43,685 bases of DNA, from the NCBI GenBank assembly GCA_027491415.1, contig JAOZFH010000036.1:1-43685 (forward strand), written 5' to 3'. Every line of letters begins with the position of its first letter. Positions within the stretch are counted from its first letter, which is position 1. The stretch comes from Thermoproteota archaeon. GTDB lineage: Archaea; Korarchaeota; Korarchaeia; Korarchaeales; Korarchaeaceae. Position numbers and translations under genes: made by a program. Below are positions 31,208 through 38,695 of this stretch, piece after piece. The notes under the pieces are model-generated. The model made no database searches. It worked only from the letters and a program-made list of their open reading frames with translations, and was not told the DNA's origin.

Positions 31208-32284
31208 GTGGAGGAGATCCTGAACGAGCTGAGGCCTCGCGTCGCCCTGGTCCTGGAGTATCGCGGCGAGGTGGTTTTGGACGACAGGCTGGCCAAGATA
31301 CTGGAGGAGGTTGAGAGGAGGGGGTCCCTGCTCTCCGCCTGCAAGTCCGTCGGCGCCTCGTACTCTCGAATCTGGGAGAGGATATCGGACCTGGAAAGCC
31401 TGCTTGGCAAGAGGATGCTGGAGGTGAGGAGGGGCGGCCCGGGAGGCGGCGGGGCGAGGCTCACCAGGTTCGGAAAGGCGCTTCTCAGGATCTACGTCGA
31501 GGAGAGGGCCAAGGTGAGGGGAGGCTCAAGGGTTGGCCCCCTGGGCAGGAGCTTGATGACCCCGCCAGACTTCCTCCTGCTGGGGAGCCACGACCCGGCC
31601 CTCGACGTCATACTCTCCGAGGTGAGGGAGTCGGCGCCGGACATCGAGCTCAGGAGGGAGTGGCTTGGATCGGCGGGCGGACTCGCCGCGCTGATGCTCG
31701 AGTACGCGGACGCCGCGGGGACGCACCTCTTGGACCCCGAGACGGGCCGCTACAACGTCCCCTACATTCCCAGATACTGGCTCGAGGACCGCGTCGTGAT
31801 GATCAGGGGGTACCAGAGGGAGATCGGCCTGGTCTTCAGGAGGGGGGAGGAGTACGGCCTCAGGGACATCTTGGCGGGGAGGGCCAAGCTCGTGAACAGA
31901 AACCCCGGGTCTGGGAGCAGGATCCTGCTGGACTACCTGCTCAAGAGGGCGGCGCTCGACGAGGGCGCGGATCCTGCGGAGATCCCCAAGAGGGTTAAAG
32001 GGTATCAGCTGGAGGTCAGGACGCACGTCGGCGTTGCCAGGAAGGTCTCGTCCGGGGATGCCGACGTCGGAGTGGCCATTCGATACGTCGCAGAGCGGTT
32101 CGGGCTTGGATTCAGGAGGCTGGCGTGGGAGTGGTACGACCTCGCCATAAGGAGGGACTCGCTGCGCAAGCCAGCCGCCCAAGAGATCCTCAAGCTGTTC
32201 AGGTCCGGGGAGGTTGGCGAGATCATATCTGCCATGCCGGGCTACAGGCTGACCCCGGACTCTGGCCGTCAGATCTACCCCTGA
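31208..32284 (+). CDS. ModE-type winged-helix regulator fused to a molybdate/tungstate-binding-like domain
   Basis: The 358-residue protein has a ModE-type DNA-binding domain at residues 1-100 (SLLSACKSVGASYSRIWERI, LLGKRMLEVRRGGPGGGGARL, TRFGKALL) and a periplasmic-binding-protein-like domain at about 115-345 (LLGSHDPALDVILSEV, AGTHLLDPETGRYN, VNRNPGSGSRILLDYLL, GDADVGVAIRYVAERFGL), the COG1910 type. No signal peptide is present, so it is cytoplasmic and can sense an oxyanion or another small ligand. Regulators of this kind control molybdate or tungstate uptake or molybdoenzymes. Likely targets in the window are TupABC or the molybdenum hydroxylase operon, which is inference. Confidence 0.9.
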   Translation: MEEILNELRPRVALVLEYRGEVVLDDRLAKILEEVERRGSLLSACKSVGASYSRIWERISDLESLLGKRMLEVRRGGPGGGGARLTRFGKALLRIYVEERAKVRGGSRVGPLGRSLMTPPDFLLLGSHDPALDVILSEVRESAPDIELRREWLGSAGGLAALMLEYADAAGTHLLDPETGRYNVPYIPRYWLEDRVVMIRGYQREIGLVFRRGEEYGLRDILAGRAKLVNRNPGSGSRILLDYLLKRAALDEGADPAEIPKRVKGYQLEVRTHVGVARKVSSGDADVGVAIRYVAERFGLGFRRLAWEWYDLAIRRDSLRKPAAQEILKLFRSGEVGEIISAMPGYRLTPDSGRQIYP

Positions 32285-32328
32285 GTAATTCAAGCGAATT
32301 AGAGGTATATCACACGTAATGTTGACAG

Positions 32329-32336
32329 TTTAAATA
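32329..32336 (+). promoter_or_regulatory. Probable TATA box of the PIN-like gene
   Basis: TTTAAATA is the best AT-rich box, about 41 bases before the TTG at 32374, leaving a leader that contains GAGG at 32360-32363. Confidence 0.4.
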
Positions 32337-32373
32337 GAGGGCTTACATTAGGTGTAGTAGAGGTTAGGTCAGC

Positions 32374-32877
32374 TTGAGCGTGGTCTGGGGAGGGTCCCTG
32401 TCGGCCCTTTTTCTGGGTGGGGCGGCCGCAGCAGGGGCGGTCGGGTCCACGGGATCCAGGGTAGTCGTGGAGCCGGAGATCCTCCGACTCTTCAGCGACC
32501 TCGGCTACCCCTGGCTCGTGGGGAGGACCTACGACGAGATCCTGATGGACCGCGAGCTCTGCGCGGCCGCGGCGGATGAGGTTCCCTGGGGACTTTACAT
32601 AACTGGGGAGCTCCTCCGGACGGCGCCTTCTCCGGGGGCGGCCGTCGAGCTTGCCGAAGAGCTGTTGGGCCTGGGCCTCTCCGTCGGGGAGGCTGCGACG
32701 ATAGCCGCGGCCGTAGCGACGGCCCACGACATGGTCTTACTGGTGAACGACCGCGCTAGGGCGGTGGCCAGGGAGTTCGGGCTCACCCCAGCCTCTCCCC
32801 TGCAGGTGATAGTCGACGCCTTCAGGAAGGAACTGATCACCCCAGAGGAGTTCGTCAGGCTGGCCAGCGAGCTATAG
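32374..32877 (+). CDS. PIN-like domain protein, divergent
   Basis: The 167-residue protein resembles PIN-domain nucleases of the DUF3368 type in its C-terminal half: LSVGEAATIAAAVATAHDMV, LLVNDRARAVAREFGL, then PLQVIVDAFRKELITPEEF. In the N-terminal half the expected first catalytic aspartate (as in VVDTSAL) is not present; the segment reads VVWGGSLSALFLGG. It may thus be inactive or only a relative. The start is TTG at 32374 (GTG at 32380 is possible). It is followed 19 bases later by a small membrane protein, suggesting co-transcription. No partner antitoxin is recognised. Confidence 0.7.
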   Translation: MSVVWGGSLSALFLGGAAAAGAVGSTGSRVVVEPEILRLFSDLGYPWLVGRTYDEILMDRELCAAAADEVPWGLYITGELLRTAPSPGAAVELAEELLGLGLSVGEAATIAAAVATAHDMVLLVNDRARAVAREFGLTPASPLQVIVDAFRKELITPEEFVRLASEL

Positions 32878-32896
32878 AGATGGGAGAAGGATTGAG

Positions 32897-33208
32897 ATGG
32901 AGGAGTCCATGAGTTTGGAGTACGGTGTGGCTCCCCGGGAGGTCGGACCGAGGTCCCCCGAGGAGCTGAAGTCGGCCCTCGAGAGGGCTTGGGAGGAGGT
33001 AGAGAGGGTCAGGAGGGCCCGGATGCGGAGGTACGCCATAGCGGCGGGCTTCACCTCTGCAGGGATCTTTCTGCTCTTCCTATCCCTCATGATGCTCTTG
33101 GAGAGGCTGGCGATCTGGCCGCTGGGCGTAGCGTCCACGTACGTGGCCCTGACGTCCTTAGGGGCGCTCTCCTTCGGGTACGGGTTCTACCGGATGGGGG
33201 CTCACTGA
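32897..33208 (+). CDS. Small membrane protein with two helices, unrecognised
   Basis: I do not recognise this 103-residue protein. An N-terminal charged stretch with a likely coiled coil (PEELKSALERAWEEVERVRR) precedes two hydrophobic helices (about residues 47-68 and 74-98). The start ATG at 32897 has GGAGAAGGA upstream at 32883-32891. It sits two bases before the glycosyltransferase gene, so it is probably translated with it and may assist that membrane enzyme. Confidence 0.75.
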   Translation: MEESMSLEYGVAPREVGPRSPEELKSALERAWEEVERVRRARMRRYAIAAGFTSAGIFLLFLSLMMLLERLAIWPLGVASTYVALTSLGALSFGYGFYRMGAH

Positions 33209-33209
33209 A

Positions 33210-34292
33210 ATGGGGAGGGGGGATGACCCCCTTCGCCTCTCCGTCACCGTGGTGATCCCGGCGTACAACGAGGAGGAGGGGGTTAGGGCCTGCTTGGAGA
33301 GCGTTCTACGGCAGACGGTGGCTCCCGATCAGGTTATCGTAGTGGACGACGGCTCGACGGACGGGACCCCCCGGATACTCGAGGAGTTCCGCGGCCGGGT
33401 CGATGTGGTGACCCTGGTCGAGAACTCAGGCAACAAGGCGCTGGCCCTCAGGGCGGCCCTCCCCCACATCAAAGGGGACGTGGTGGTCTACACCGACGCG
33501 GACTCCGAGCTCGACCCCCGTGCCGTTGAGCTCCTGCTCGCGCACTTTCTCGACCCCCGGGTGGGGGCTGTCTCGGGAATTGTCGTCTCCCGCAGGCACA
33601 ACCTCCTGACCTCGGTCAGGGAGCTCCAGTACATAATGGGGCAGGAGGTATACAAGAGGGGGATGGGGGTCCTCGGGACGATCATGGTCATCCCCGGCTG
33701 CGTCGGGGCCGTGAGGAGGGATCTGTTCCACCCCAGCCCAGACACGATCACCGAGGACATGGACCAGACCCTCACGGTCGTGAAGGCCGGCCGCAGGGTC
33801 GTCTACGAGCCGAGGGCGGTGGCGGTGACCAGCGACCCGCCCAACCTACGGTCCTACGTCAGGCAGAGCTGGAGGTGGTTCTCGGGGTACTTCCAGAACG
33901 TGAGAAAGCACTTCTCCTCTCTGCCGAGGAGAATGAAGTTCCAGATGGCCTATCTCTCGATCGAGAACATGATGGGCACCGTCACGCCCTTCCTCGCGGT
34001 GTACCTCGCGGGCGCCCCCAGGAGGGAATCCCTCGCGCTGGCGTTCGTGTTGGGAGAAGTCGTCTCGTGGCTTGCGGTGGCCCTCTACGGGGCCCTCCGT
34101 CTCGGGAGGATCGACTTGATCCCCGCGGCCCTGTTCTCCCCGGTAGTCAGGGTCATCGACGGGTTCCTGTGGACGGGGACAGCTGTGAGCGAGCTCCTCC
34201 TGAGCAGGGGGGACGTCACCTGGAGGAGGGCAGACAGATTCCGCTTTGCCGCAAAGAAGGAGGAACTCCGAGGTCCGAGCCCAGTACTGTGA
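33210..34292 (+). CDS. Membrane-bound family 2 glycosyltransferase
   Basis: The 360-residue protein has a GT-A domain opening with VTVVIPAYNEEEGV, VVDDGSTDGTP, VYTDADSELDP (metal site), EDMDQTL (catalytic acid) and QSWRWFSGYF (the Q-x-x-R-W-type acceptor motif). Three hydrophobic segments follow (about 245-270, 275-300 and 305-330). This layout is that of processive or polysaccharide-type GT2 enzymes, acting at the cytoplasmic face of the membrane on a sugar-nucleotide donor. Its acceptor is unknown; it may extend surface glycans. Start ATG 33210, tightly following the small membrane protein. Confidence 0.92.
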   Translation: MGRGDDPLRLSVTVVIPAYNEEEGVRACLESVLRQTVAPDQVIVVDDGSTDGTPRILEEFRGRVDVVTLVENSGNKALALRAALPHIKGDVVVYTDADSELDPRAVELLLAHFLDPRVGAVSGIVVSRRHNLLTSVRELQYIMGQEVYKRGMGVLGTIMVIPGCVGAVRRDLFHPSPDTITEDMDQTLTVVKAGRRVVYEPRAVAVTSDPPNLRSYVRQSWRWFSGYFQNVRKHFSSLPRRMKFQMAYLSIENMMGTVTPFLAVYLAGAPRRESLALAFVLGEVVSWLAVALYGALRLGRIDLIPAALFSPVVRVIDGFLWTGTAVSELLLSRGDVTWRRADRFRFAAKKEELRGPSPVL

Positions 34293-34325
34293 GAGAGCGT
34301 GAAAAAAGGCGCGGCGGAGGAGGGA

Positions 34326-34973
34326 TCAGACGATCGGCCTGGCAATGCCCCGCCGGATCTCGATGAGCCCCCTCTCAGAGAGTCTCTTGAGGGCGGCCAC
34401 GATCCAGTACCTGTCGACGTTGAGCGAGTCGGAGAGTTCTCCGACGCCAGCCTCTCCGCGCTCCCGAAGGATGTCCATGACGGACCCCTCCAGGATGCCC
34501 ATCAGATCATCCGACGTGGGTCTGACGTATCCCAGGACTATGGAGGCAAGCTTGACGTCGATCCCCAGGGTCTCCGCGATGTCCAGCGCTGAGGGGGAGG
34601 CCGGCAGCCCGGGTCCCTCCATCTTCCTCCTGACGTACTCTAGGGCGAGGCTCGCCACCCTGTCCTCGGATCCGACCTCAGCGTACAGGGGCAGGTCGAC
34701 CTCTATCACGACCCTCGGGCTGGAGAGGGCGTAGAGCTTGGCTGGCCTGCCGCGCCCGACCCGGGCGTAGCCCGCCGTCCTCACCAGGCCGGCGGCCTCC
34801 AGGTCGCGCAGGTGCTCCGTAACCACGCTGAGCGCCATGTCGAGTTCCCTCGCCATTGAGGCTGGTGAGGCGGGACCCCTCGCCAGCACCCTGAGCAGTC
34901 TGAGCTTGGCGTAGCTCGAGAGCGCCTGCATGACCCTCCGGGCTGCCAGGGGCCTGTTCGACGGTATCCTCAA
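34326..34973 (-). CDS. Winged-helix transcription regulator (ArsR-like) with second HTH
   Basis: The 215-residue protein has an ArsR-type winged helix at residues 15-80 (YAKLRLLRVLARGPASPASM, RELDMALSVVTEHLRDLEAAGLV, GYARVGRGRPAKLYALS), a linker, and another HTH-like segment near the C-terminus (AGVGELSDSLNVDRYWIVAALKRLSERGLIEI). It is the last gene of a leftward operon with a DUF4097-like and a Yip1-like protein; its TTG start overlaps the preceding stop (TTGA). An 11-bp inverted repeat at the operon promoter may be its operator, making it an autoregulator. This is inferred from position. Confidence 0.88.
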   Translation of the reverse strand: MRIPSNRPLAARRVMQALSSYAKLRLLRVLARGPASPASMARELDMALSVVTEHLRDLEAAGLVRTAGYARVGRGRPAKLYALSSPRVVIEVDLPLYAEVGSEDRVASLALEYVRRKMEGPGLPASPSALDIAETLGIDVKLASIVLGYVRPTSDDLMGILEGSVMDILRERGEAGVGELSDSLNVDRYWIVAALKRLSERGLIEIRRGIARPIV

Positions 34974-35671
34974 GGCCCGGACACCCTGACCTCCGCGTCT
35001 CCCATCCCCAGGTCCACCTCAAGGGTGAAGCCGCTCCCTGAGCCCAGGGTGGCCCTAACCTCCCTGGGGCCCTCAGAGGTGGAGTCGAACCCGTAGGCCT
35101 TAGCGGACCCCGTCCCAACGCTCAGCGTCGCGACTCCGCTCGGGGACTGAGGGGACAGGTCGAGCCGGACATCTCCCGTTCCCAGGTCGACCTCCGCTGA
35201 ACCACCGGGGGAGATGGGCAGCGTGCCGCGAACCTCACCGGTGCCGACCTCGATCGTCAGGTTGTCGAAGGCGAAGCCAGGCGGGAGGTAGACCCTCACC
35301 TCCCCGAAGCAGAGGGAGATGACGTTCTCGCTGGGGGCCCACTCCCTCACCCCCTCCATCTCAACGACCACAGCCCCCTCGCTGGAGTCCGACGGGTTGA
35401 GCTCGACGCTGCCGACGCCGACCCTAATGAGCATCGCTCGAGCCTCTTGGGGATCAAGCTCGATCCTCCACTGCCCGCCGGCGCTGGACGCCCCCCCGCA
35501 CACCCTAGCAGGTCCGAGAACGTCCTTCACGATCTGGCTCAGGAGGACTCCCAGCTCTTCGACCTCCTGCTGGGTGGGCTTAGGGGCGAGGGCGGGCGCA
35601 GCCAGGCTGGCCCCGACGCTGAAGATCACCAGACCGACGATCAGTAAACCCACCGCCTCCTCGACCCTCAC
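34970..35671 (-). CDS. Secreted DUF4097-like beta-repeat protein
   Basis: The 233-residue protein has an N-terminal membrane or signal segment (VGLLIVGLVIFSVGASLAAPAL) and then repeating short beta strands: VRVYLPPGFAFDNLTIEVGTGEV, AEVDLGTGDVRLDLS and LEVDLGMGDAEVRV. The recurring G-T-G / G-x-G-D patterns are characteristic of DUF4097-type putative adhesins, which form a right-handed helix-like stack on the outer face of the membrane. Start GTG 35671 overlaps the stop of the Yip1-like gene (GTGA). It sits between a membrane protein and a regulator in one operon. Confidence 0.82.
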   Translation of the reverse strand: MRVEEAVGLLIVGLVIFSVGASLAAPALAPKPTQQEVEELGVLLSQIVKDVLGPARVCGGASSAGGQWRIELDPQEARAMLIRVGVGSVELNPSDSSEGAVVVEMEGVREWAPSENVISLCFGEVRVYLPPGFAFDNLTIEVGTGEVRGTLPISPGGSAEVDLGTGDVRLDLSPQSPSGVATLSVGTGSAKAYGFDSTSEGPREVRATLGSGSGFTLEVDLGMGDAEVRVSGP

Positions 35672-36444
35672 CTCTCCCCACCTCCATCTTCCCCCGGCCT
35701 TTCCTCATCCAACTCCTCGGGGGCGATCTCACCCACGTCCGCGCCTACCGGCTCCCGTGCGGGGGCCCACGCGACTCCCCCCGCCCTCGACTGCCTGCTG
35801 AAGTAGTACGCCAGCGCGTAGGCCGCCATCAGCAGGACGAGCCCGTACTTCCCCAGGAATATCACCACGAGCAGGTCCACCAGCGGTATGAGTAGTGCGG
35901 CGAGGAACGCAGATCCCATGTCGACGTTGTAGAACACAGAGACCCCGATGACCAGTAGGGCTACCCCCCAGACGGCCGCGACGAGCCAGAGCACGCCGCC
36001 GAGGGCGAGCCACCCGATCGCCCCCAGCCCCCCGACGAGCACCGCCAGGGAGAAGGCCCCAAGGGGGAGGGCCGAGGGCAGGACCGAGTAGGCCACCACG
36101 CTGAGGGCCCTGGTGACGTCTCCCGTTCCCCCGAGGAGCCGGGCGTCCAGGTGGATCAGCAGGGCCGCGATGACCATCAGCACGACGTTGGAGACGGCCG
36201 CGCCTATGCCCACGAGAGGGCTGGCTATGGAGATGACGGGGGCGAGGGGGAGCGGAATGATCCTGAGGACGGCGGCGACGAAGAGGGCCCCCTCGGCGAA
36301 GGATATGCCGGCCGCTAGCAGCAGCGGAAGCCCTATTGACACGTCCTCGTGCGCCATTACCTCAAAGGTCTGCCTGGGGTGGAGGAGAACTCCGCCGACC
36401 CTGTAAAGACCGCTCCTGAAGGGCCCGGCCATACCCGACATCAC
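35668..36444 (-). CDS. Yip1-domain-like membrane protein
   Basis: The 258-residue protein begins LYRVGGVLLHPRQTFEVMAHE, the typical Yip1/YIF1-type opening in archaea and bacteria, and has five to six hydrophobic segments (about 38-60, 70-96, 108-135, 140-170, 180-215), ending with a hydrophilic acidic tail (PEELDEERPGEDGG). The start is GTG at 36444 or ATG at 36441. It is the first gene of a three-gene operon with the DUF4097-like protein and the HTH regulator. Function unknown; membrane stress or envelope organisation is a reasonable guess from the neighbours. Confidence 0.8.
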   Translation of the reverse strand: MMSGMAGPFRSGLYRVGGVLLHPRQTFEVMAHEDVSIGLPLLLAAGISFAEGALFVAAVLRIIPLPLAPVISIASPLVGIGAAVSNVVLMVIAALLIHLDARLLGGTGDVTRALSVVAYSVLPSALPLGAFSLAVLVGGLGAIGWLALGGVLWLVAAVWGVALLVIGVSVFYNVDMGSAFLAALLIPLVDLLVVIFLGKYGLVLLMAAYALAYYFSRQSRAGGVAWAPAREPVGADVGEIAPEELDEERPGEDGGGER

Positions 36445-36447
36445 CCA

Positions 36448-36484
36448 AATAACTTCGGTTTGTTAGAACTTATCCGAAGTTATT
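36448..36484. promoter_or_regulatory. Perfect 11-bp inverted repeat, probable operator
   Basis: AATAACTTCGG (36448-36458) and CCGAAGTTATT (36474-36484) are exact reverse complements, 15 bases apart. Between them the minus strand carries GATAAGTTC, about 27-30 bases before the GTG/ATG start of the Yip1-like gene, which is where a TATA box belongs. A dimeric regulator binding both arms would block that promoter. The right arm adjoins an AT-rich stretch leading to the divergent gene. The likeliest binder is the regulator at the end of the operon. Confidence 0.7.
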
Positions 36485-36510
36485 CGATTATAAACCTTTC
36501 CTAGGGCAAG

Positions 36511-36520
36511 GCATATATCG
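36511..36520 (+). promoter_or_regulatory. Probable TATA box of the PLD-like gene
   Basis: GCATATATCG is centred about 29 bases before the ATG at 36544, fitting a leaderless transcript. A second AT-rich box, GATTATAAAC at 36487-36496, lies farther up. Confidence 0.45.
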
Positions 36521-36543
36521 GGAAGGCCGCAGGGGGCGGGCAA

Positions 36544-37266
36544 ATGCCCCAGGTGTCTCTGGAACTCGCCCTCCTCTCTGTGGAGTTCGTCCTGCTCATC
36601 GCGACCGTGATACTGCTCTACCTGAGCAGGAGGGAGCACGCCGGGAGGCACGAACTCCTGAAGCTGCTCAGCCTCGCCATAACCGCGCTGACCAGGAGGG
36701 AGTACTTCTCGGCCGTTCAGGACGCCCTCCGCGACGCCAGGAAGAGCGTGATCGCGGTCATCACCGGAACGCCGCCCAGGGACGAGGAGGAAGAGGAGGT
36801 GTTGAACTCCATAGCCGAGAAGGTCCGGGAGGCCTCGAAGAGGGGCGTGAGGATCAGGTACCTCATCCCCAGGTCCGCCGCCCACCTCCACGTGGGCCAC
36901 CTGCTCTGCCGGGCGGGGGCCGAGGTGAGGTACAGGGCAGGCCTGGCCGTCTACGACCTCAGGTACATGGTTGTGGATGAGAGCAGGGTGATAATCGGAC
37001 AGCCGAGGGGGCAGGGCGAGGAGGAACCCACCAAGAAGGGTTACGTTATAGAGTCGCCCACGCTCGCCTCGATGCTGCTGGAGAGGTTCGAGTCCCACTG
37101 GGGCGCGGAGGGCACCGTGAGCTACGAGGAGTACGTCAGGCAGGAGGTGAAGTCCCTGTACGAGACGAACCCCGGCCTGACCCCGGAGACGGCGGCCGGC
37201 CAGCTCAACCTGCCGGTCGAGGAGGTCAAGAGGCTGGCGGGGGACCTGTGGGCCCACGGGGGGTAG
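36544..37266 (+). CDS. Membrane-anchored protein with PLD-like (TrmB-effector-like) domain and C-terminal HTH-like end
   Basis: The 240-residue protein has one N-terminal membrane helix (residues 7-27), a helical region with REYFSAVQDALRDARKSVIAV, and a PLD-like half-domain (EKVREASKRGVRIRYLIP, HLLCRAGAEVRYRAGLAVYD, YMVVDESRVIIGQP). The phospholipase H-x-K-x4-D motif is absent, as in the effector-binding domain of TrmB-family regulators. The end (GLTPETAAGQLNLPVEEVKRLAGDL) looks like a small HTH. It diverges from the Yip1 operon across the inverted repeat. It may be a membrane-bound sensor or regulator; no activity can be claimed. Confidence 0.75.
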   Translation: MPQVSLELALLSVEFVLLIATVILLYLSRREHAGRHELLKLLSLAITALTRREYFSAVQDALRDARKSVIAVITGTPPRDEEEEEVLNSIAEKVREASKRGVRIRYLIPRSAAHLHVGHLLCRAGAEVRYRAGLAVYDLRYMVVDESRVIIGQPRGQGEEEPTKKGYVIESPTLASMLLERFESHWGAEGTVSYEEYVRQEVKSLYETNPGLTPETAAGQLNLPVEEVKRLAGDLWAHGG

Positions 37267-37298
37267 CCGATGTAGGACCCCCTCCCCACAACGCGCCT

Positions 37299-37979
37299 CT
37301 AGAGTCCCTCGAGGACTTCTGACGGACCACCCTCCGCCGCCACGAGCCCGTCCTCAATTAGAACGGCCCTATCCGATATCTCCAGGGCTAAGAGGCGGTC
37401 GTGGGTGGCCACAGCCACGCTCACACCCTCCCTCGCCAGGGTCCTCAGGACCCGCGCGACCCGCCTCCTGTTCTCCCTGTCAAGGTTGGCCGTGGGCTCG
37501 TCCAGCAGGAGGTGCCTTGGGGAGACCGCCAGCGCCCTGGCCAGGGCTACCAGCTGCCTCTGGCCAGCGGACAGGGTTCTCGCACTTGCGGACGCGAGTT
37601 GGGACAAGCCGAGCATCTCCATGGCCTCCCTCACGCCCTCCCTCGCCTCCTCGTCCGGCACCCCCCTGAGCCTCAGCCCGAATGCAACGTTCTCCTCGAC
37701 GGTGCCCCTCATCACTACCGGAGACTCGTGGACGTAAACAACAGATCTCCTCAGCCGGAGTCTCTCCTCCGGGTCAGCGCTCCACAGGTCTGAGCCGTCC
37801 ACCAGGACCTGCCCGGCCGCTGGACGGAGGAGGCCAGCTGAGATCTTTAGAATGGTGGTCTTCCCGGAGCCGTTGGGTCCCACCAGGGAGGTTATTCCCT
37901 CCCGGATCGTGAGGGCCACCCCCCTCAGCGCCTCCGCCCCACGAGGGTAGCTGTACCGAACGTCGAGGAGTTCGATCAA
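37299..37979 (-). CDS. tupC: Tungstate-type ABC transporter ATP-binding protein
   Basis: The 226-residue ATPase has GPNGSGKTTILK (Walker A), VVYVHESPVVMRGTVEENV (Q-loop region with His in place of Gln, typical of TupC/WtpC relatives), RTLSAGQRQLVALARAL (signature) and HLLLDEPTANLDRE (Walker B), then ATHDR. Start TTG 37979 is supported by GGAGGTGATCGG immediately before it. It is the third gene of the tupABC operon, four bases after the permease gene. Confidence 0.92.
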   Translation of the reverse strand: MIELLDVRYSYPRGAEALRGVALTIREGITSLVGPNGSGKTTILKISAGLLRPAAGQVLVDGSDLWSADPEERLRLRRSVVYVHESPVVMRGTVEENVAFGLRLRGVPDEEAREGVREAMEMLGLSQLASASARTLSAGQRQLVALARALAVSPRHLLLDEPTANLDRENRRRVARVLRTLAREGVSVAVATHDRLLALEISDRAVLIEDGLVAAEGGPSEVLEGL

Positions 37980-37983
37980 CCGA

Positions 37984-38601
37984 TCACCTCCTCTCCCCCA
38001 TCCTCCTGATCGCCACGTTGACCACGATGGCCAAGCTGAGGAGGATGCCGCTCAGCGAGAGGGCTAGCTCGAACTCTCCCCTGGAGACCTCCAGCGCTAT
38101 GGCCGTCGTCATCACCCTGGTGAATCCCCTGATGTTGCCCCCCAGCATGAGGGCTATTCCCAGCTCGCCCAGCGCCCTGTTGAACCCGAGCAGCACCACG
38201 GTGAGGATGGAGGGGAGGGCCTCCCTCAGCATGGCCCCCGCGGCCTGCCTCTCCGTCGCCCCCAGGGCCATGGCCATCTCCCAGACGACCTCGTGGACGC
38301 CAGAGAGAGAGGCCGCGGCCGCGGAGGTGATGAGGGGCGTCACCAAGACGGCCTGGCCCAACGCTATCGCGACGGGCGTGTAGAGGAGGTTGAGAAATCC
38401 CAGCGGACCTGATCGCGAGAGGATCAGGTACATGACGAGCCCTATCACCACGGTCGGCACGCTGGTGAGGGAGTTTAGCAGGTCCAGGGCTAGCCTACTC
38501 GCCCTGGAGTCTCCGCCGATCACCAGCTTTACGGCAAGCGGGATGCTCCAGGTCGAGGCCAGCAGCGTTGCCGAGCCGGATATCGCGAGCGATCGGGCCA
38601 C
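37984..38601 (-). CDS. tupB: Tungstate-type ABC transporter permease
   Basis: The 205-residue membrane protein has the TupB layout: helices at LNSLTSVPTVVIGLVMYLIL and TPVAIALGQAVLVTPLITSA, the coupling loop MAMALGATERQAAGAMLREALP, and LGFNRALGELGIALMLGGNI. The first start codon in frame is GTG 38601, which would cut into helix 1. Coding-like sequence continues upstream to 38636, where a CTG lies six bases after GAGGTGA (38643-38649), so the true start may be that CTG. It pairs with TupA and TupC to import tungstate, or a related oxyanion. Confidence 0.88.
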   Translation of the reverse strand: MARSLAISGSATLLASTWSIPLAVKLVIGGDSRASRLALDLLNSLTSVPTVVIGLVMYLILSRSGPLGFLNLLYTPVAIALGQAVLVTPLITSAAAASLSGVHEVVWEMAMALGATERQAAGAMLREALPSILTVVLLGFNRALGELGIALMLGGNIRGFTRVMTTAIALEVSRGEFELALSLSGILLSLAIVVNVAIRRMGERR

Positions 38602-38695
38602 GATCTGGGCGACCTCGGCGGCCAGACCACTCAGGGCAGCTCACCTCACGCGTTCGGCGTCCTCAGGGGTGGGAGGAAATAAAGGCGTGGGGGCG

